Shown: one piece after another, positions 18,250-27,341 of the stretch
Numbering within the stretch: position 1 is the first letter of the stretch
How the letters are laid out: the number at the start of each line of letters is the position of its first letter
Source: Terriglobia bacterium
GTDB taxonomy: Bacteria > Acidobacteriota > Terriglobia > Acidiferrales > UBA7541
DNA: 64,000 nucleotides
NCBI GenBank assembly: GCA_020073605.1
Contig: JAIQEW010000001.1
Span: forward strand, 460,380 to 524,379
Direction: 5' to 3'
Made by a program: the position numbers and the translations under genes
Notes under the pieces: generated by a model
The model's input: the letters and a program-made list of their open reading frames with translations, nothing else
Told to the model about the DNA's origin: nothing
The model's database searches: none

Positions 18250-19287
18250 CTACTGCGATGAGGCCGTGGATCGCGGCATCACGGTGACGGTCACGGGTTG
18301 ATCGAGCTGGAAGTCCAGCTTCGTTTCCGATGGAATCCTCACCTGCTGGCCGTGCGTGGCGCCTTGATAAACGCCGCCTCCTGCCGCTCCGACTCCTGCG
18401 CCAATCGCAGCGCCCTTTCCGCCCCCGGCCAGCGCGCCGATGATCGCCCCGAGCGCCGCGCCGCCGCCGACTTTCTCGGCGGTGTTCTTACCGCGCGAGC
18501 CGCCCGACATTGAATAGGTGCTGCTCACGAGCGGATACGATTGCCCGCGGAATTCCATTTTCACCAGCTCGAGGTGGAGTTCGCTTTTCCCGGCGAATTT
18601 CCCGGCCGAGCTCGCGGCCACCAGCCGGACATACACGTCCGCCCCTTTCGGTACGACGACTTCATTGTCCACGACGATCGGGGCTTCGAGAGAAGCGTGG
18701 AAAATTTCGCCGGCGTGGTTCACCGAGGAATCCACGCTGTCGATCATGCGAATCGTCACGGTCGAGTTGGCCGGGATCTGCACTTGCTTGGGTTGCGGCG
18801 GCGCCGGCGGCGGAGGAGCAGGAGCCGCGACTGGCTGCACCGCGGGTGCTGCCGGAGGCGGTGGCGCGGGTTCCTCTACGGGCGTGTTTGCTGTCGTGAG
18901 CGCCCTTTCCGGAGCGGTTTCATGTTTCTTCATGCGGGCCTTGTGCGACGGGGCTGGCGCGCGCGCCGGAGCTTGAGCCGGGGCCGGCGCAGGCTCGGGC
19001 TGCGCCGCGGATTCGACCGTCATCTGATCGTTCACTTTCGTGACGCCCGGCGTCTGCGTGGCAATTTTGTACGCATCGAGCCGCGCCGCATCGCTGGGGA
19101 CGGACCCGGCCAGCGTGACTTGGCCGTTGTCGGAAGTTACTTGCAGGCTCGCGTTCTTGAGCTGCTGATCGGAAAACATCTGTGACTTGATGTTGGTGAC
19201 AAGCGCTGCGTCATCCGGCTTGGAGCTGCAGCCGGCCGCGAGCGCGATGGCAAGCACCGCGATCGAGAGGATCGATCTCTCTCGCAT
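18250..19287 (-). CDS. BON-domain lipoprotein with proline-rich linker and glycine zipper
   Basis: This 345-aa envelope protein has a lipobox signal (LAAGC, lipid on Cys20). A BON domain follows at about residues 27-92 (NGQVTLAGSVPSDAARL), a fold thought to bind phospholipid surfaces. Then comes a Pro/Ala-rich linker of about 80 residues with the basic patch HKARMKK. A beta-rich module (IPANSTVTIRMIDSVDSS...) resembles the TrbI/conjugal C-terminal barrel seen in many acidobacterial lipoproteins. A glycine-zipper stretch (GGAALGAIIGALAGGGKG) lies at about 275-305, and a short beta tail ends the protein. AAAGGAG precedes the ATG. The probable role is periplasmic or outer-membrane structural support. 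Confidence 0.8.
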   Translation of the reverse strand: MRERSILSIAVLAIALAAGCSSKPDDAALVTNIKSQMFSDQQLKNASLQVTSDNGQVTLAGSVPSDAARLDAYKIATQTPGVTKVNDQMTVESAAQPEPAPAPAQAPARAPAPSHKARMKKHETAPERALTTANTPVEEPAPPPPAAPAVQPVAAPAPPPPAPPQPKQVQIPANSTVTIRMIDSVDSSVNHAGEIFHASLEAPIVVDNEVVVPKGADVYVRLVAASSAGKFAGKSELHLELVKMEFRGQSYPLVSSTYSMSGGSRGKNTAEKVGGGAALGAIIGALAGGGKGAAIGAGVGAAGGGVYQGATHGQQVRIPSETKLDFQLDQPVTVTVMPRSTASSQ

Positions 19288-19576
19288 TTTGCTTTCTCCT
19301 TTGAGTTCTCGCCGGCTCTGGCCGCTCCGCGATGGGCGGTATTTCCAGGGCCACGCCGTTCAGTCTACTACGATGCCGGGGCGCGCCTAAGGGGTGTCCG
19401 CACGCCCTGCGCAACCAGCACTCGATTTATCGGCCAGTGGCTGCGCGGTGGAAGAGTTGCCAGCCGATTAGGTTTGCAGGAAGAAAGCACCGGCGCCACT
19501 TTCTCGCCTCGCTGGGAGCGAGGGATTGGCGTCCGTGTTTCTAGTGCTTCGGGGAATGGCGCTGGATGACTTCGTG

Positions 19577-20293
19577 CTACTCCATCCGCACCGCAAGAAC
19601 CTTCGTATCCTCTGTGCGGATTTCAATCGCCATCGGCGGCCGGATACCCGTCCCCTGCACGATAACCCCGCGAACGAGTGCATCATTCCCGGAGCCGCCG
19701 CCGTAGCGCAGTAGATCGTACACCGAGCGGTTGCAAGGATTGATGACCATCGGATGGTCGGCGCGGAAACGGTACTCCGTTTGCAGCCTCTGAAGATCGG
19801 TCACGTATTCGAGTTCGCAGGTGCCGAAAGGTTCACGCAGCGAGAAGCCCCAGTATTCCCCGCGCGGGAGCCGCACCACCAGTGCGGGAACGGCTTCGGA
19901 GGTCACCGGGTCGCGAAACAGGAATCTTTTCGAGGACCAGGTTTTCGCCAGCTCTTCCGTTGTGGCCACGGGTCCGGGCCCGACCGGCAAGCTCCGGTTA
20001 GGCTTGGGCGCTTCCGCGACCACTGTAGCAGCAGCTACGGTCGCGCCGGCGTCCGGCTCCTTCGGTTTCGAGGACGAGCTTCGGCTCCAATACAGCAGTC
20101 CCGCGACGATGACGACCGCCGCCACGCCCGCCAAAGCTATCCATATGCGAGGCGTTGCAGATTCCTTCTCTGGCGTGCCGGGAAACTCAGGCGGCGGTGG
20201 CGGCTCGGGCTTGGCTTTTTCCTTGTTCGACAACACCCCGGGAATGCTGGGCGCCTGCGGCTTGAAAGGGTCGGGTTTTTTTTCGTCCGGCAT
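19577..20293 (-). CDS. Single-pass membrane protein of unknown function
   Basis: This 238-aa protein has a cytoplasmic N-terminus rich in Pro, Lys and Glu (about 50 residues). One transmembrane helix spans about 50-70 (IWIALAGVAAVVIVAGLLYW). A low-complexity spacer leads to a compact C-terminal domain from about 115 (RFLFRDPVTSEAVPALVVRL ... CNRSVYDLLRYGG ... VRGVIVQGTGIRPPMAIEI). Two cysteines about 55 residues apart could form a disulfide outside the membrane. I do not recognise the family. Confidence 0.7.
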   Translation of the reverse strand: MPDEKKPDPFKPQAPSIPGVLSNKEKAKPEPPPPPEFPGTPEKESATPRIWIALAGVAAVVIVAGLLYWSRSSSSKPKEPDAGATVAAATVVAEAPKPNRSLPVGPGPVATTEELAKTWSSKRFLFRDPVTSEAVPALVVRLPRGEYWGFSLREPFGTCELEYVTDLQRLQTEYRFRADHPMVINPCNRSVYDLLRYGGGSGNDALVRGVIVQGTGIRPPMAIEIRTEDTKVLAVRME

Positions 20294-20460
20294 GCTGGGT
20301 TGCCTGAAAATGCACCTTCAGATTGAATGGGCTTCTGAGGAAATGCAAGGTCGCGGGCCCTCGAGGGTATTGACGCTTTCGCAAGAGCGATGGAAGGCCG
20401 GGCGGAGACTCGCCGCTCATCCATATGGCGCCGGCCCGCCGCGATTTGAGATGCCCGAAA

Positions 20461-20799
20461 CTACGCGCGCCGCTCCAGGCGTATCGAATGGTGCGCCACG
20501 TATTCGTGGAGGTTTGCGAGGATCAGCAGCAACTCAAGCATTCGGTCCCGCTGCTCGGGATTGGGTTCGCCCGCGCCTTCTTCGAGGTTCTTGACGATGG
20601 CGAGCGCGTCCGCCAGCAGCCATTCGAGGTCCCCCGGGCTCATCGAGCGTCCCTCGCGTGCGCGATCGAAGGTTTGGTCCGTGCGAAGAAACGCTTCGTC
20701 GAGAAAATGATCGAGGCAGAGTTGTTCGGTTGCCAGAGCGGCCGGGATCGAACTCGCACACCGAGCCCTTCGGCAGCTTCCTGGGACAGGTGCGTTCAT
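20461..20799 (-). CDS. Small hypothetical helical protein
   Basis: This 112-aa protein starts at ATG 20799, with GAGG further upstream. The C-terminal two thirds are predicted helical (LEWLLADALAIVKNLEEG, ERDRMLELLLILANLHEY-like), ending in RLERRA. The composition is coding-like and different from shadow frames. I see no known motif and no neighbour that suggests a role. The longer frame to 20859 is possible but less likely. Confidence 0.5.
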   Translation of the reverse strand: MNAPVPGSCRRARCASSIPAALATEQLCLDHFLDEAFLRTDQTFDRAREGRSMSPGDLEWLLADALAIVKNLEEGAGEPNPEQRDRMLELLLILANLHEYVAHHSIRLERRA

Positions 20800-21089
20800 G
20801 GCTAACCCCAATTCCTCGAGCTGAATACTCCCGAGGCGTATGGCGGGAGAGACTAACACAATTCTTTTGCAGGCGCGGAAGTATCGGAAAACCTCGTTGA
20901 GCGAAAGGCAACCGCGCGAGGAGCCGTGCGATTCCTACTGCTTGATGTCGGTGGACCAGCCTGCTTCGGGCGGATGCATCTGGCCGCCGCCGAACGGCTC
21001 AATTGGTATCCGAACAATTCGAACGATTTGGTTACAATGTCAGGGGACGCGACCGGCGGCGAAGCGCGGCGCGCAGGGAACCACTGGCT

Positions 21090-23231
21090 ATGACAGTGAA
21101 CAATTGCATGACGGGAGTCTTGTTGGCCGCTTGCCTGACGCTCGCGGCGTGCGGCGGGGGCGGAGGCGGCGGGCAGGGCGGGCAGCCTTCGTTCGTGCTC
21201 TCGCAATCGAGCGTCTCGTTCGGCTCGTCGGAAGGGTCCGGCCTCAATCCGGCGCCCGTCAACGTGAATGTAACAGGTTCCGGCGGTGCTCTGGCGTTCA
21301 CCGCGACGAGCGACTCGCCGTGGCTCACTGCCACTCCCGGCAGCGGAAGCGCGCCGCAAACGATTCAAATCTCCGCCACGCTCGGCAGCCTGACCTCCAG
21401 CACCTACACCGGGCACGTCACCATCGCGGCCACCGGCGGGCAGGCTACTCCCGCAACAATCACCGTCACGTTTGTAGTGGCCCTTGCCCCGTTGAATGCG
21501 CCGGCGTGGTCGCAATGGGGCGCAAACCCGCAACACTCCGGAATGGTCAGCACCGGGGGCCAGAGCGTGGCCCACCTGCTTGCAGATATCGTGTACGACC
21601 CGTTTGTGAAGAAGGAGCAAGCCGAAAACGTCCGAGAGCTCACGGTTCATTACCAGGTACCGCTCACTGACGGCAACGACGTGTACATGATGACCAAAAC
21701 GGGGACGTACAACTCGTGCTCCCCGAGCGGAGCTTGGTCCGGCGGAGCGTCCTGCGGGCCGAACACGTGGTCAACCGAACAATGGAACGAAGCACGACTC
21801 ACATGGATGAACGGCCAGATCATCCAGGTCTGGAGCTTTCCAAGCGATTGGAAACCGGAGCCCAATGGCTCCGGGTTGATCGGATGGGAGCCTGTGTTTC
21901 ACGCCGTGGACGCGAACGGTTTCATTTACGTGCCGGGCGCGGGCGGCACGGTTTGGAAGGTGAACAAAGCGAACGGAGTGGCGGCGGCAGCAGCCATCAA
22001 CCCTTTTGCCGGGATGAGCGTCAATGCCGCGAATACGTACGTCGCGGGCCCTCTCTCCGCCGATTCCTCTGGCAACATCTATTACAACGCGATCGAGCTT
22101 GATCCCACCGGGGGCGATCCCTGGAAGAATGACGTCAAGGGCGCGTGGCTCGTCAAGATCACCTCCGGCGACGTGGCGAGCACCATTTCATTCGCCGCAC
22201 TCGTTCCCGGCGCGCCTCTCGGCACCGCTACGACATGCCCGGGGACATTTTCCGGAACGGTCCCCTGGCCGCCGGCGAACGTCATCGGCACCACGAATAC
22301 GCCGCCCACCGTCCCCTGCGGCTCACAGCGACCCGGCTTGAATATCGCTCCGGCAATCGCGGCCGACGGAACGATCTACACCGCGAGCCGTGCTCACTTC
22401 GACGACATGCAAGCATACGTGATCGCCGTGAAGTCGGATTTGTCAGGCGCGAAATGGGCCGCCTCACTTCAGCACTTGCTGAACGATGGCTGCGGGACGA
22501 TCGTGCCGATTGGTCCCACGAACAGCACGCCCAACGCCTGCCGGGTTGGCGCGACGCCAGGCGTCGATCCCACGACGAATGCACTCGGATCCGGCGTAAT
22601 TCTCGATCAGGCTTCGTCGTCACCCACGGCCCTGCCGGATGGCTCGGTGATCTTCGGCGCGATGACGAACTACAATGGCTCTCGCGGTCACCTCTTCAAG
22701 TTCGACGTGAATGGAAGTTTCAGCGGGGCATACGACTTCGGATGGGATTCGACGGCGGCGGTGTACTCCCACGGCGGGACGTATTCGATCGTCATCAAGG
22801 ACAATAACTATCCCGTGGGACTGTATTGCAGTGGTGGAGGTTCGATTTGCCAGGCGCTGCCGGAAGGGCCGTACTACATCACCCAGCTCGGCCCGAATCT
22901 GAATATCGAGTGGCAGTTTCAGAATACGAACACGCAAAGCTGTACGCGCAATTCGAACGGCTCGGTCACCTGCACAGCGAATACGAATCCGAACGGGTTT
23001 GAGTGGTGCATCAACATGCCGGCCGTGGACGCGAACGGATTGGTGTACGCGACAAGCGAGGACGGCAACGTTTACGTCCTGCCGCAAGGGCACAGCGGCA
23101 TCTTCACCACGCCCGCAGCAAACCTCTTCCTGAATCTGGCGCTAGGGGCCGCGTACACGCCGCTATCGATCGGGGCGGATGGGAAGATCTATACGCAGAA
23201 CGACGGGCACCTGTTCGTCGTGGGCAATTGA
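21090..23231 (+). CDS. BACON-domain/PQQ-like beta-propeller lipoprotein
   Basis: This 713-aa protein starts at ATG 21090 with a lipobox (LTLAACGGG), so it is probably anchored by lipid. A Gly-rich spacer leads to a BACON-type Ig domain (about residues 35-135: SFGSSEGSG...SPWLTATPGSGS...YTGHVTIAATGG). Such domains usually bind carbohydrate or mucin-like surfaces. The rest is a beta-propeller of repeated FHAVDANGFIYVPGAGGTVW, AIAADGTIYTASR and PAVDANGLVYATSEDGNVYV blades. It lacks the catalytic PQQ residues and is cysteine-rich for a secreted protein (several CxxC-spaced pairs). The likely role is extracellular binding. No enzyme activity can be assigned. Confidence 0.82.
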   Translation: MTVNNCMTGVLLAACLTLAACGGGGGGGQGGQPSFVLSQSSVSFGSSEGSGLNPAPVNVNVTGSGGALAFTATSDSPWLTATPGSGSAPQTIQISATLGSLTSSTYTGHVTIAATGGQATPATITVTFVVALAPLNAPAWSQWGANPQHSGMVSTGGQSVAHLLADIVYDPFVKKEQAENVRELTVHYQVPLTDGNDVYMMTKTGTYNSCSPSGAWSGGASCGPNTWSTEQWNEARLTWMNGQIIQVWSFPSDWKPEPNGSGLIGWEPVFHAVDANGFIYVPGAGGTVWKVNKANGVAAAAAINPFAGMSVNAANTYVAGPLSADSSGNIYYNAIELDPTGGDPWKNDVKGAWLVKITSGDVASTISFAALVPGAPLGTATTCPGTFSGTVPWPPANVIGTTNTPPTVPCGSQRPGLNIAPAIAADGTIYTASRAHFDDMQAYVIAVKSDLSGAKWAASLQHLLNDGCGTIVPIGPTNSTPNACRVGATPGVDPTTNALGSGVILDQASSSPTALPDGSVIFGAMTNYNGSRGHLFKFDVNGSFSGAYDFGWDSTAAVYSHGGTYSIVIKDNNYPVGLYCSGGGSICQALPEGPYYITQLGPNLNIEWQFQNTNTQSCTRNSNGSVTCTANTNPNGFEWCINMPAVDANGLVYATSEDGNVYVLPQGHSGIFTTPAANLFLNLALGAAYTPLSIGADGKIYTQNDGHLFVVGN

Positions 23232-23255
23232 GTGCTTGGCGAATGTGAGAAGTGA

Positions 23256-23277
23256 GGCCGGCGGTTTCCCGCCGGCC
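23256..23277. terminator. GGCCGGCGG hairpin between convergent genes
   Basis: The arms GGCCGGCGG and CCGCCGGCC are perfect, with a 4-nt loop. It lies 25 bp after the propeller lipoprotein stop and 22 bp after the barrel gene stop on the other strand. It belongs to a set of similar hairpins at 24122, 26435 and 27297. Confidence 0.65.
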
Positions 23278-23298
23278 CGAAAAAGCAGAGACACTCAA

Positions 23299-23892
23299 CT
23301 ACCAGCGGAACACGACGCCAGCGGAAATGCGAGCGTTGTTCTGCGTTTCAGAGGCAAAACGCGTCATCAGGTACTCGGCCTGGACCAGCCGAATGCCGAT
23401 GTGGCTCGTGGCGTTGTAATCGAGGCCGCCGCCAAGGGCCATGGCGAAAGCGTTTTCCGAAACCGAAAGCGCGCCGTCAGTGAGTTGCTGCGGCCGCACG
23501 CGTGTCCCGATGATCAAAATCGGACCAAGCGGGAGTTCGCCCGATGCATGCGCTCCGCCGAAGAGACCCTGAACGAACGGTGTCCATTTACCGCTCCGGT
23601 ACGCGAACTTGGGACCGAACAGGTACGTGTAGACGTTGCCGCCAACGGGCAATCCGCCGATGTTTGAGACGTGGTAGCCCCCAAAGTCGGCTACGAGGCC
23701 GATCGACGGCGTAGGATTGTAAGAGAACGAAGCGCTACCGCCGTTCATGTTGATCCCCGGTATGCCATGGCCCAGGTTGGCGCGGACATACGAGTATCCG
23801 GCGAAAACCTCGGCCTTCGGATTCTCGTCCTGAGCCGACGCGGCTGCCGAAAAGATCAAAAGGATCCCCAACAATAATGCCCACCTCTTCAT
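23299..23892 (-). CDS. Outer-membrane beta-barrel protein (paralogue 1)
   Basis: This 197-aa protein starts at ATG 23892, with AAGGAG upstream. A signal peptide (MKRWALLLGILLIFSAAASA) is followed by an eight-strand OmpA-like barrel: KAEVFAGYSYVRA, then alternating beta strands with aromatic girdles (GLVADFGGYHV, YTYLFGPKFAYRSGKWTPFV), ending in GVVFRW. The final aromatic residue is the usual signal for insertion by the Bam machinery. The same layout and the same MKRWALL start recur in two more genes at 26479 and 27342. The role is unknown and may be a structural barrel or adhesin. Confidence 0.85.
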   Translation of the reverse strand: MKRWALLLGILLIFSAAASAQDENPKAEVFAGYSYVRANLGHGIPGINMNGGSASFSYNPTPSIGLVADFGGYHVSNIGGLPVGGNVYTYLFGPKFAYRSGKWTPFVQGLFGGAHASGELPLGPILIIGTRVRPQQLTDGALSVSENAFAMALGGGLDYNATSHIGIRLVQAEYLMTRFASETQNNARISAGVVFRW

Positions 23893-24203
23893 GGAATTCT
23901 CCTTCCTTACACCCATTACATGCCAAAACAACCTTGCATGCGGGTGGGCACCGTCGATGTGATGTGGATCACACGGCGATGTGATCTGGGGCGCAGCGTG
24001 GCCCAGCGGCCTCCGGCCACACACATCGGGCAGATGGGAACCTCGTCTCGCGGCGGCTATCTTCAAAAGCTTCTTGGTTTTCGCACGCAATAAGCCTTCG
24101 CGCGCGGAGCGGAAAGAGAAAGGGCCGGCAACATTCGCCGGCCCGAGGAGGGTGCAGGCAACTGCTCCGAGTCTCCCCTACTTAGCGGTCTTCCATTGCC
24201 GGA
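23893..24203. other. Intergenic stretch without a gene
   Basis: The 311-bp gap holds the promoter side of the barrel gene at 23892 and the terminator hairpin at 24122-24144. The short GTGATGTGGATCACACGGCGATGTGATC segment near 23958-23985 contains a repeated, partly palindromic GTGAT(G)TG(G)ATC-type motif that could be a regulator site. No coding sequence is credible. Confidence 0.5.
24122..24144 (-). terminator. Terminator of the kelch gene
   Basis: GGGCCGGC and GCCGGCCC pair around a 7-nt loop. On the minus strand the hairpin is followed by TTTCTCTTTCC. It lies 60 bp after the kelch stop. Confidence 0.75.
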
Positions 24204-26330
24204 TCATTGGACTGGATAAAACATGAACGTACCATACACATTGTCCTTCCACACCTGTATGTCGGTCGGACCGGTGTAGTTGTCGCTTGTCGCCGGCCCG
24301 GTGATGGAGAGTCCAGCCGTCTGGCCGACCATCTGTGTGGTGAGTTCGCTCCATTTGTTTGCCCAAGTCGTCTTAGTCGAGCTCTTCAACTCCACGCCGA
24401 TCTGGATGCCAAAGTTCCCCGTGAATTTCCTATCTACACTGAACTCCACATCATACGTGTCCTGGGCCCCTTGACCGCTCGTGGTAGTCATCTGGTACGA
24501 GCTGGAGAATGTTTCAGTGATAGGCTGCCCTCCGGACGGGGGCGGCTCGTAAGTGAACGTCTCGCCAACCTGTAAGTCAAAGCGGTGGTCAGGGCTGGTT
24601 GTAAGGCCCGGCGGTATGGTATACGACGGATCCGCGAAAGGATCCCTGGCCAGGATCGCCGCATAGTCTGCGGTAGTGAGCCCGCTGACCCCAGATGTAT
24701 CCCAAGTGCGAGCTAGAATCGAGGCTACGTTGGTCGGAATCGTCGAAGGATTTTTCAGCCACGTGACGTACAGAGGGATGATGTCCATCTCTGCGGCGGG
24801 ATCATCCAAATTGTAACTGTACCCAGTCCACTCGATCTTGGTGGGTGAGGTAATCATTAGATTCACCTTGGGATTGAGCCAGACCCATACGAGATCGAAG
24901 TCGTGATCGATTCCGACGGCCGAGCTCGCAGGACCGGGGACAATGTCGGTCAGCGTGCTCGTCTTGTTCAAAGAAATTGAGGAGGAAGTGTCTGATTCTT
25001 GCGTGAAAGAGTGGGAGGCCGTCGTCGTGGTGGTCCCGCTACCGACTCCGAAGATACCCCCTGTCGTCGTTGAAGCGCTTACGCTCGTTGAGTTGATAAA
25101 TGTCTGCGCAAGCGAGGTGCTGGTGCCCATCATCGTCGTCGATCCGTAGGTGGCTGTGCTCCTTTGACCGGGGGGCGCATATGTGACCGCGAGGATGACG
25201 TATTTGAGATCTAGGCTTCCGCTGGGGAAGGAAAATACTTCCGCACTGGATAGAGCGGAAGAACTAGTGTTTTCACCTCCAGCAACCAGAACCGATCCAT
25301 CGTTCAGCAGCGTCGCCGTGTGCCACCTACGTGTCACGCTCATGCTCCCCGTTAGTGTAAAAGTGCCGGATGCAGCATCATAGAGTTCCGCGCTGGAAAG
25401 ATACGAAGACCCGTTCCACCCTCCGGCGAGCAAAACGATCCCGTTCATCGATATCGCTCTCTGGAGTTCGCGCGCAGCATTCATGCTTCCCGTAGCGCTG
25501 AAGGAATGGGCCAAGGGGTCATATAGCTCCGCACTCGAGTATTGGCTCGTGGAACCTGAGTTTCTTCCACCAGCGATCAGGACCTTTCCGCCCTGCAACA
25601 GCGTCGCGCTATGGAAGGCGCGTGCGGCAGTCATATTTCCCACCGTAATAAAGGTATTCGTGGAGGGGTTATACAGCTCCGCCTGAGAAATGACACTTGA
25701 ACCAAGGAAACCGGCCTGTCCTCCCGCAATCAGAACCGTTCCATCTCCTAAGAGTGTCGCCGTGTGATTAGCGCGCTGATTGTGCATGTTCGGAGTCGCG
25801 GTGAACGTACCGGTCGAGGGATCGTACAGTTCCGCGCTGGAAGCTAGTGCAATGCCTCCTGTATAGCCTCCTGTGAGCAAGACCTTCCCGCTATTCAAGA
25901 GAGTTGCTATATGAAGACTGCGCGCACTGCGCATTCTGCCCGTCGCAGTGAATGTTCCAGTCGCGGGGTTGTACAGTTCCGCGGTCGAGAGATAGGCACT
26001 GCCGCTGTAACCACCTGCAATCAAAACCATGCCATTGTTCAGGAGGATCGCCGTGTGACCCGCGCGCGCAACGCTCATGCTCCCAGTCGTAGTGAAAGCT
26101 TCGGTCGTTGGGTCGTATAGCTCTGCGCTTGAGAAATTAGCGCTACTCGTGCCTCCTCCCGCAATCAAAACCATGCCATTGTTCAGGAGGGTCGCCGTGT
26201 GACCCGCGCGCCCGATGTTTAGGCTTCCGGTTGGGGCGAAAGTCTGAGCTCGGGTTGCACTCGGCAAGAAAGTGCGACAAATGAGAAACACTGCCAACAG
26301 CACCAGGGTCCGAGTTGCAATCATGCGCAT
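24204..26330 (-). CDS. Exported kelch-repeat protein with a Ser/Thr-rich beta C-terminal domain
   Basis: This 708-aa protein starts at ATG 26330, with AGGAG six bases upstream and a signal peptide cut near ATRAQ. Seven kelch repeats follow (about residues 44-375), each with the pattern HTATLLNNGMVLIAGG ... SSAELYDPTTGTFT ... GSM..AR, enough to close a seven-blade propeller. The rest (about 375-708) has no kelch pattern. It contains alternating Ser/Thr beta stretches (STSVSASTTTGG, SHSFTQESDTSSSISLNKTS) and a segment DTYDVEFSVDRKFTGNFG, and ends in GTFMFYPVQ. Base and codon use is visibly less GC-rich than the neighbours, which suggests transfer or relaxed selection. Two adjacent blades share nearly identical DNA. 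It is probably secreted, of unknown role. Confidence 0.8.
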   Translation of the reverse strand: MRMIATRTLVLLAVFLICRTFLPSATRAQTFAPTGSLNIGRAGHTATLLNNGMVLIAGGGTSSANFSSAELYDPTTEAFTTTGSMSVARAGHTAILLNNGMVLIAGGYSGSAYLSTAELYNPATGTFTATGRMRSARSLHIATLLNSGKVLLTGGYTGGIALASSAELYDPSTGTFTATPNMHNQRANHTATLLGDGTVLIAGGQAGFLGSSVISQAELYNPSTNTFITVGNMTAARAFHSATLLQGGKVLIAGGRNSGSTSQYSSAELYDPLAHSFSATGSMNAARELQRAISMNGIVLLAGGWNGSSYLSSAELYDAASGTFTLTGSMSVTRRWHTATLLNDGSVLVAGGENTSSSALSSAEVFSFPSGSLDLKYVILAVTYAPPGQRSTATYGSTTMMGTSTSLAQTFINSTSVSASTTTGGIFGVGSGTTTTTASHSFTQESDTSSSISLNKTSTLTDIVPGPASSAVGIDHDFDLVWVWLNPKVNLMITSPTKIEWTGYSYNLDDPAAEMDIIPLYVTWLKNPSTIPTNVASILARTWDTSGVSGLTTADYAAILARDPFADPSYTIPPGLTTSPDHRFDLQVGETFTYEPPPSGGQPITETFSSSYQMTTTSGQGAQDTYDVEFSVDRKFTGNFGIQIGVELKSSTKTTWANKWSELTTQMVGQTAGLSITGPATSDNYTGPTDIQVWKDNVYGTFMFYPVQ

Positions 26331-26434
26331 GGGGGCTCCTCAGTTAGTAAACTCAACCGCACCGTGCTTATAGCATAATCAGTTATACTGTCAATACAAT
26401 TTCCTATGATTTATTGGTAACACAGAAAGAAGAA

Positions 26435-26456
26435 GGCCGGCGGGAAACCGCCAGCC
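26435..26456 (-). terminator. Terminator of the second barrel gene
   Basis: On the minus strand GGCTGGCGG pairs with CCGCCGGCC around TTTC. The single mismatch becomes a U-G wobble only in the minus-strand RNA. It is followed by TTCTTCTTTCTG. Confidence 0.75.
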
Positions 26457-26478
26457 CGAGGAGGGTACAGGCAGTAGA

Positions 26479-27081
26479 TCAGAATCGAAATACGACGCCC
26501 ACGGAGACCCGGATGTTGTTCTGCGTATCCGAGCTGTTCACGACTCCGAACCGCGTCATGAAGTACTCAGCTTGAACGAGGCGAATCGCGATCAGGTTGG
26601 TGGCATTCACATCGATCCCGCCGCCGACCGCCATCGCGAAAGCGTTTTCGGAGCCGGAAACGATGAAGCCGGGCGATCCCTGAGGCCGCACGCGTCCAGC
26701 TCTCACCCCGCTCATCACCGCAGCGCTGCCCGAGACATGCGCGCCACCGAACAGTGTCTGCACGAACGGCGTCCATCGCCCTCTCCGAAAAGCGATCTTT
26801 GGGCCAAACAAGTAGGAATAGATGTTGCCGTCAACGCTGACCCCGCCGATGTCTCCCGTGTGATAGCCGCCGAAATCGCCCACGATCCCGAGCCAGCTAT
26901 TCGGGTCATACGAGAACGAGGCGCTGCCTCCATGCATGTTGAATTCCGGAATCCCAAAGCCGGCGTTGCCCCGAATGTACGAATAGCCGGCGAAGACCTC
27001 TGCTTTCGGAATCTCTTCTTGAGCTCGCGCAGACACGGAAAACAGCAGAACAAACCCGCAGAGTAATGCCCACCTTTTCAT
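26479..27081 (-). CDS. Outer-membrane beta-barrel protein (paralogue 2)
   Basis: This is 200 aa from ATG 27081 (MKRWALLCGFVLLFSVSARA signal). The barrel follows the plan of the 23299 gene: KAEVFAGYSYIRGN, WLGIVGDFGGYHTGD, YSYLFGPKIAFRRGRWTPFV, ending in GVVFRF. The segment before the last strands (GVRAGRVRPQGSPGF) varies among paralogues and is probably a surface loop. A separate terminator at 26435 shows it is its own transcription unit. Confidence 0.85.
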   Translation of the reverse strand: MKRWALLCGFVLLFSVSARAQEEIPKAEVFAGYSYIRGNAGFGIPEFNMHGGSASFSYDPNSWLGIVGDFGGYHTGDIGGVSVDGNIYSYLFGPKIAFRRGRWTPFVQTLFGGAHVSGSAAVMSGVRAGRVRPQGSPGFIVSGSENAFAMAVGGGIDVNATNLIAIRLVQAEYFMTRFGVVNSSDTQNNIRVSVGVVFRF

Positions 27082-27296
27082 CAGATCCTCCGTTTCCAGG
27101 TTGAGTTGCAAAGCGCCTGCAACTTCGTACAACTGCCCGCGCTGCCGATGCGACGCTAATCACATCGTCAGCTTCCCACCTGGGAAAAGAGGATGACCTT
27201 GAGAAAGGCTACTCTTTGCATTTGGCACATTGCAAGCTGGATTTCGGGCTTGTTGGCGAGGGTGAGGCGAAAGTTTAATCTGTGCCAAAATGAAAC

Positions 27297-27320
27297 GGGC
27301 CGGCAGTTGCCCGCCGGCCC
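27297..27320 (-). terminator. Terminator of the third barrel gene
   Basis: GGGCCGGC pairs with GCCGGCCC on the minus strand, followed by GTTTCATTTT. It lies 22 bp after the stop. Confidence 0.75.
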
Positions 27321-27341
27321 GAAAGAAACGGAGTTACTCGA

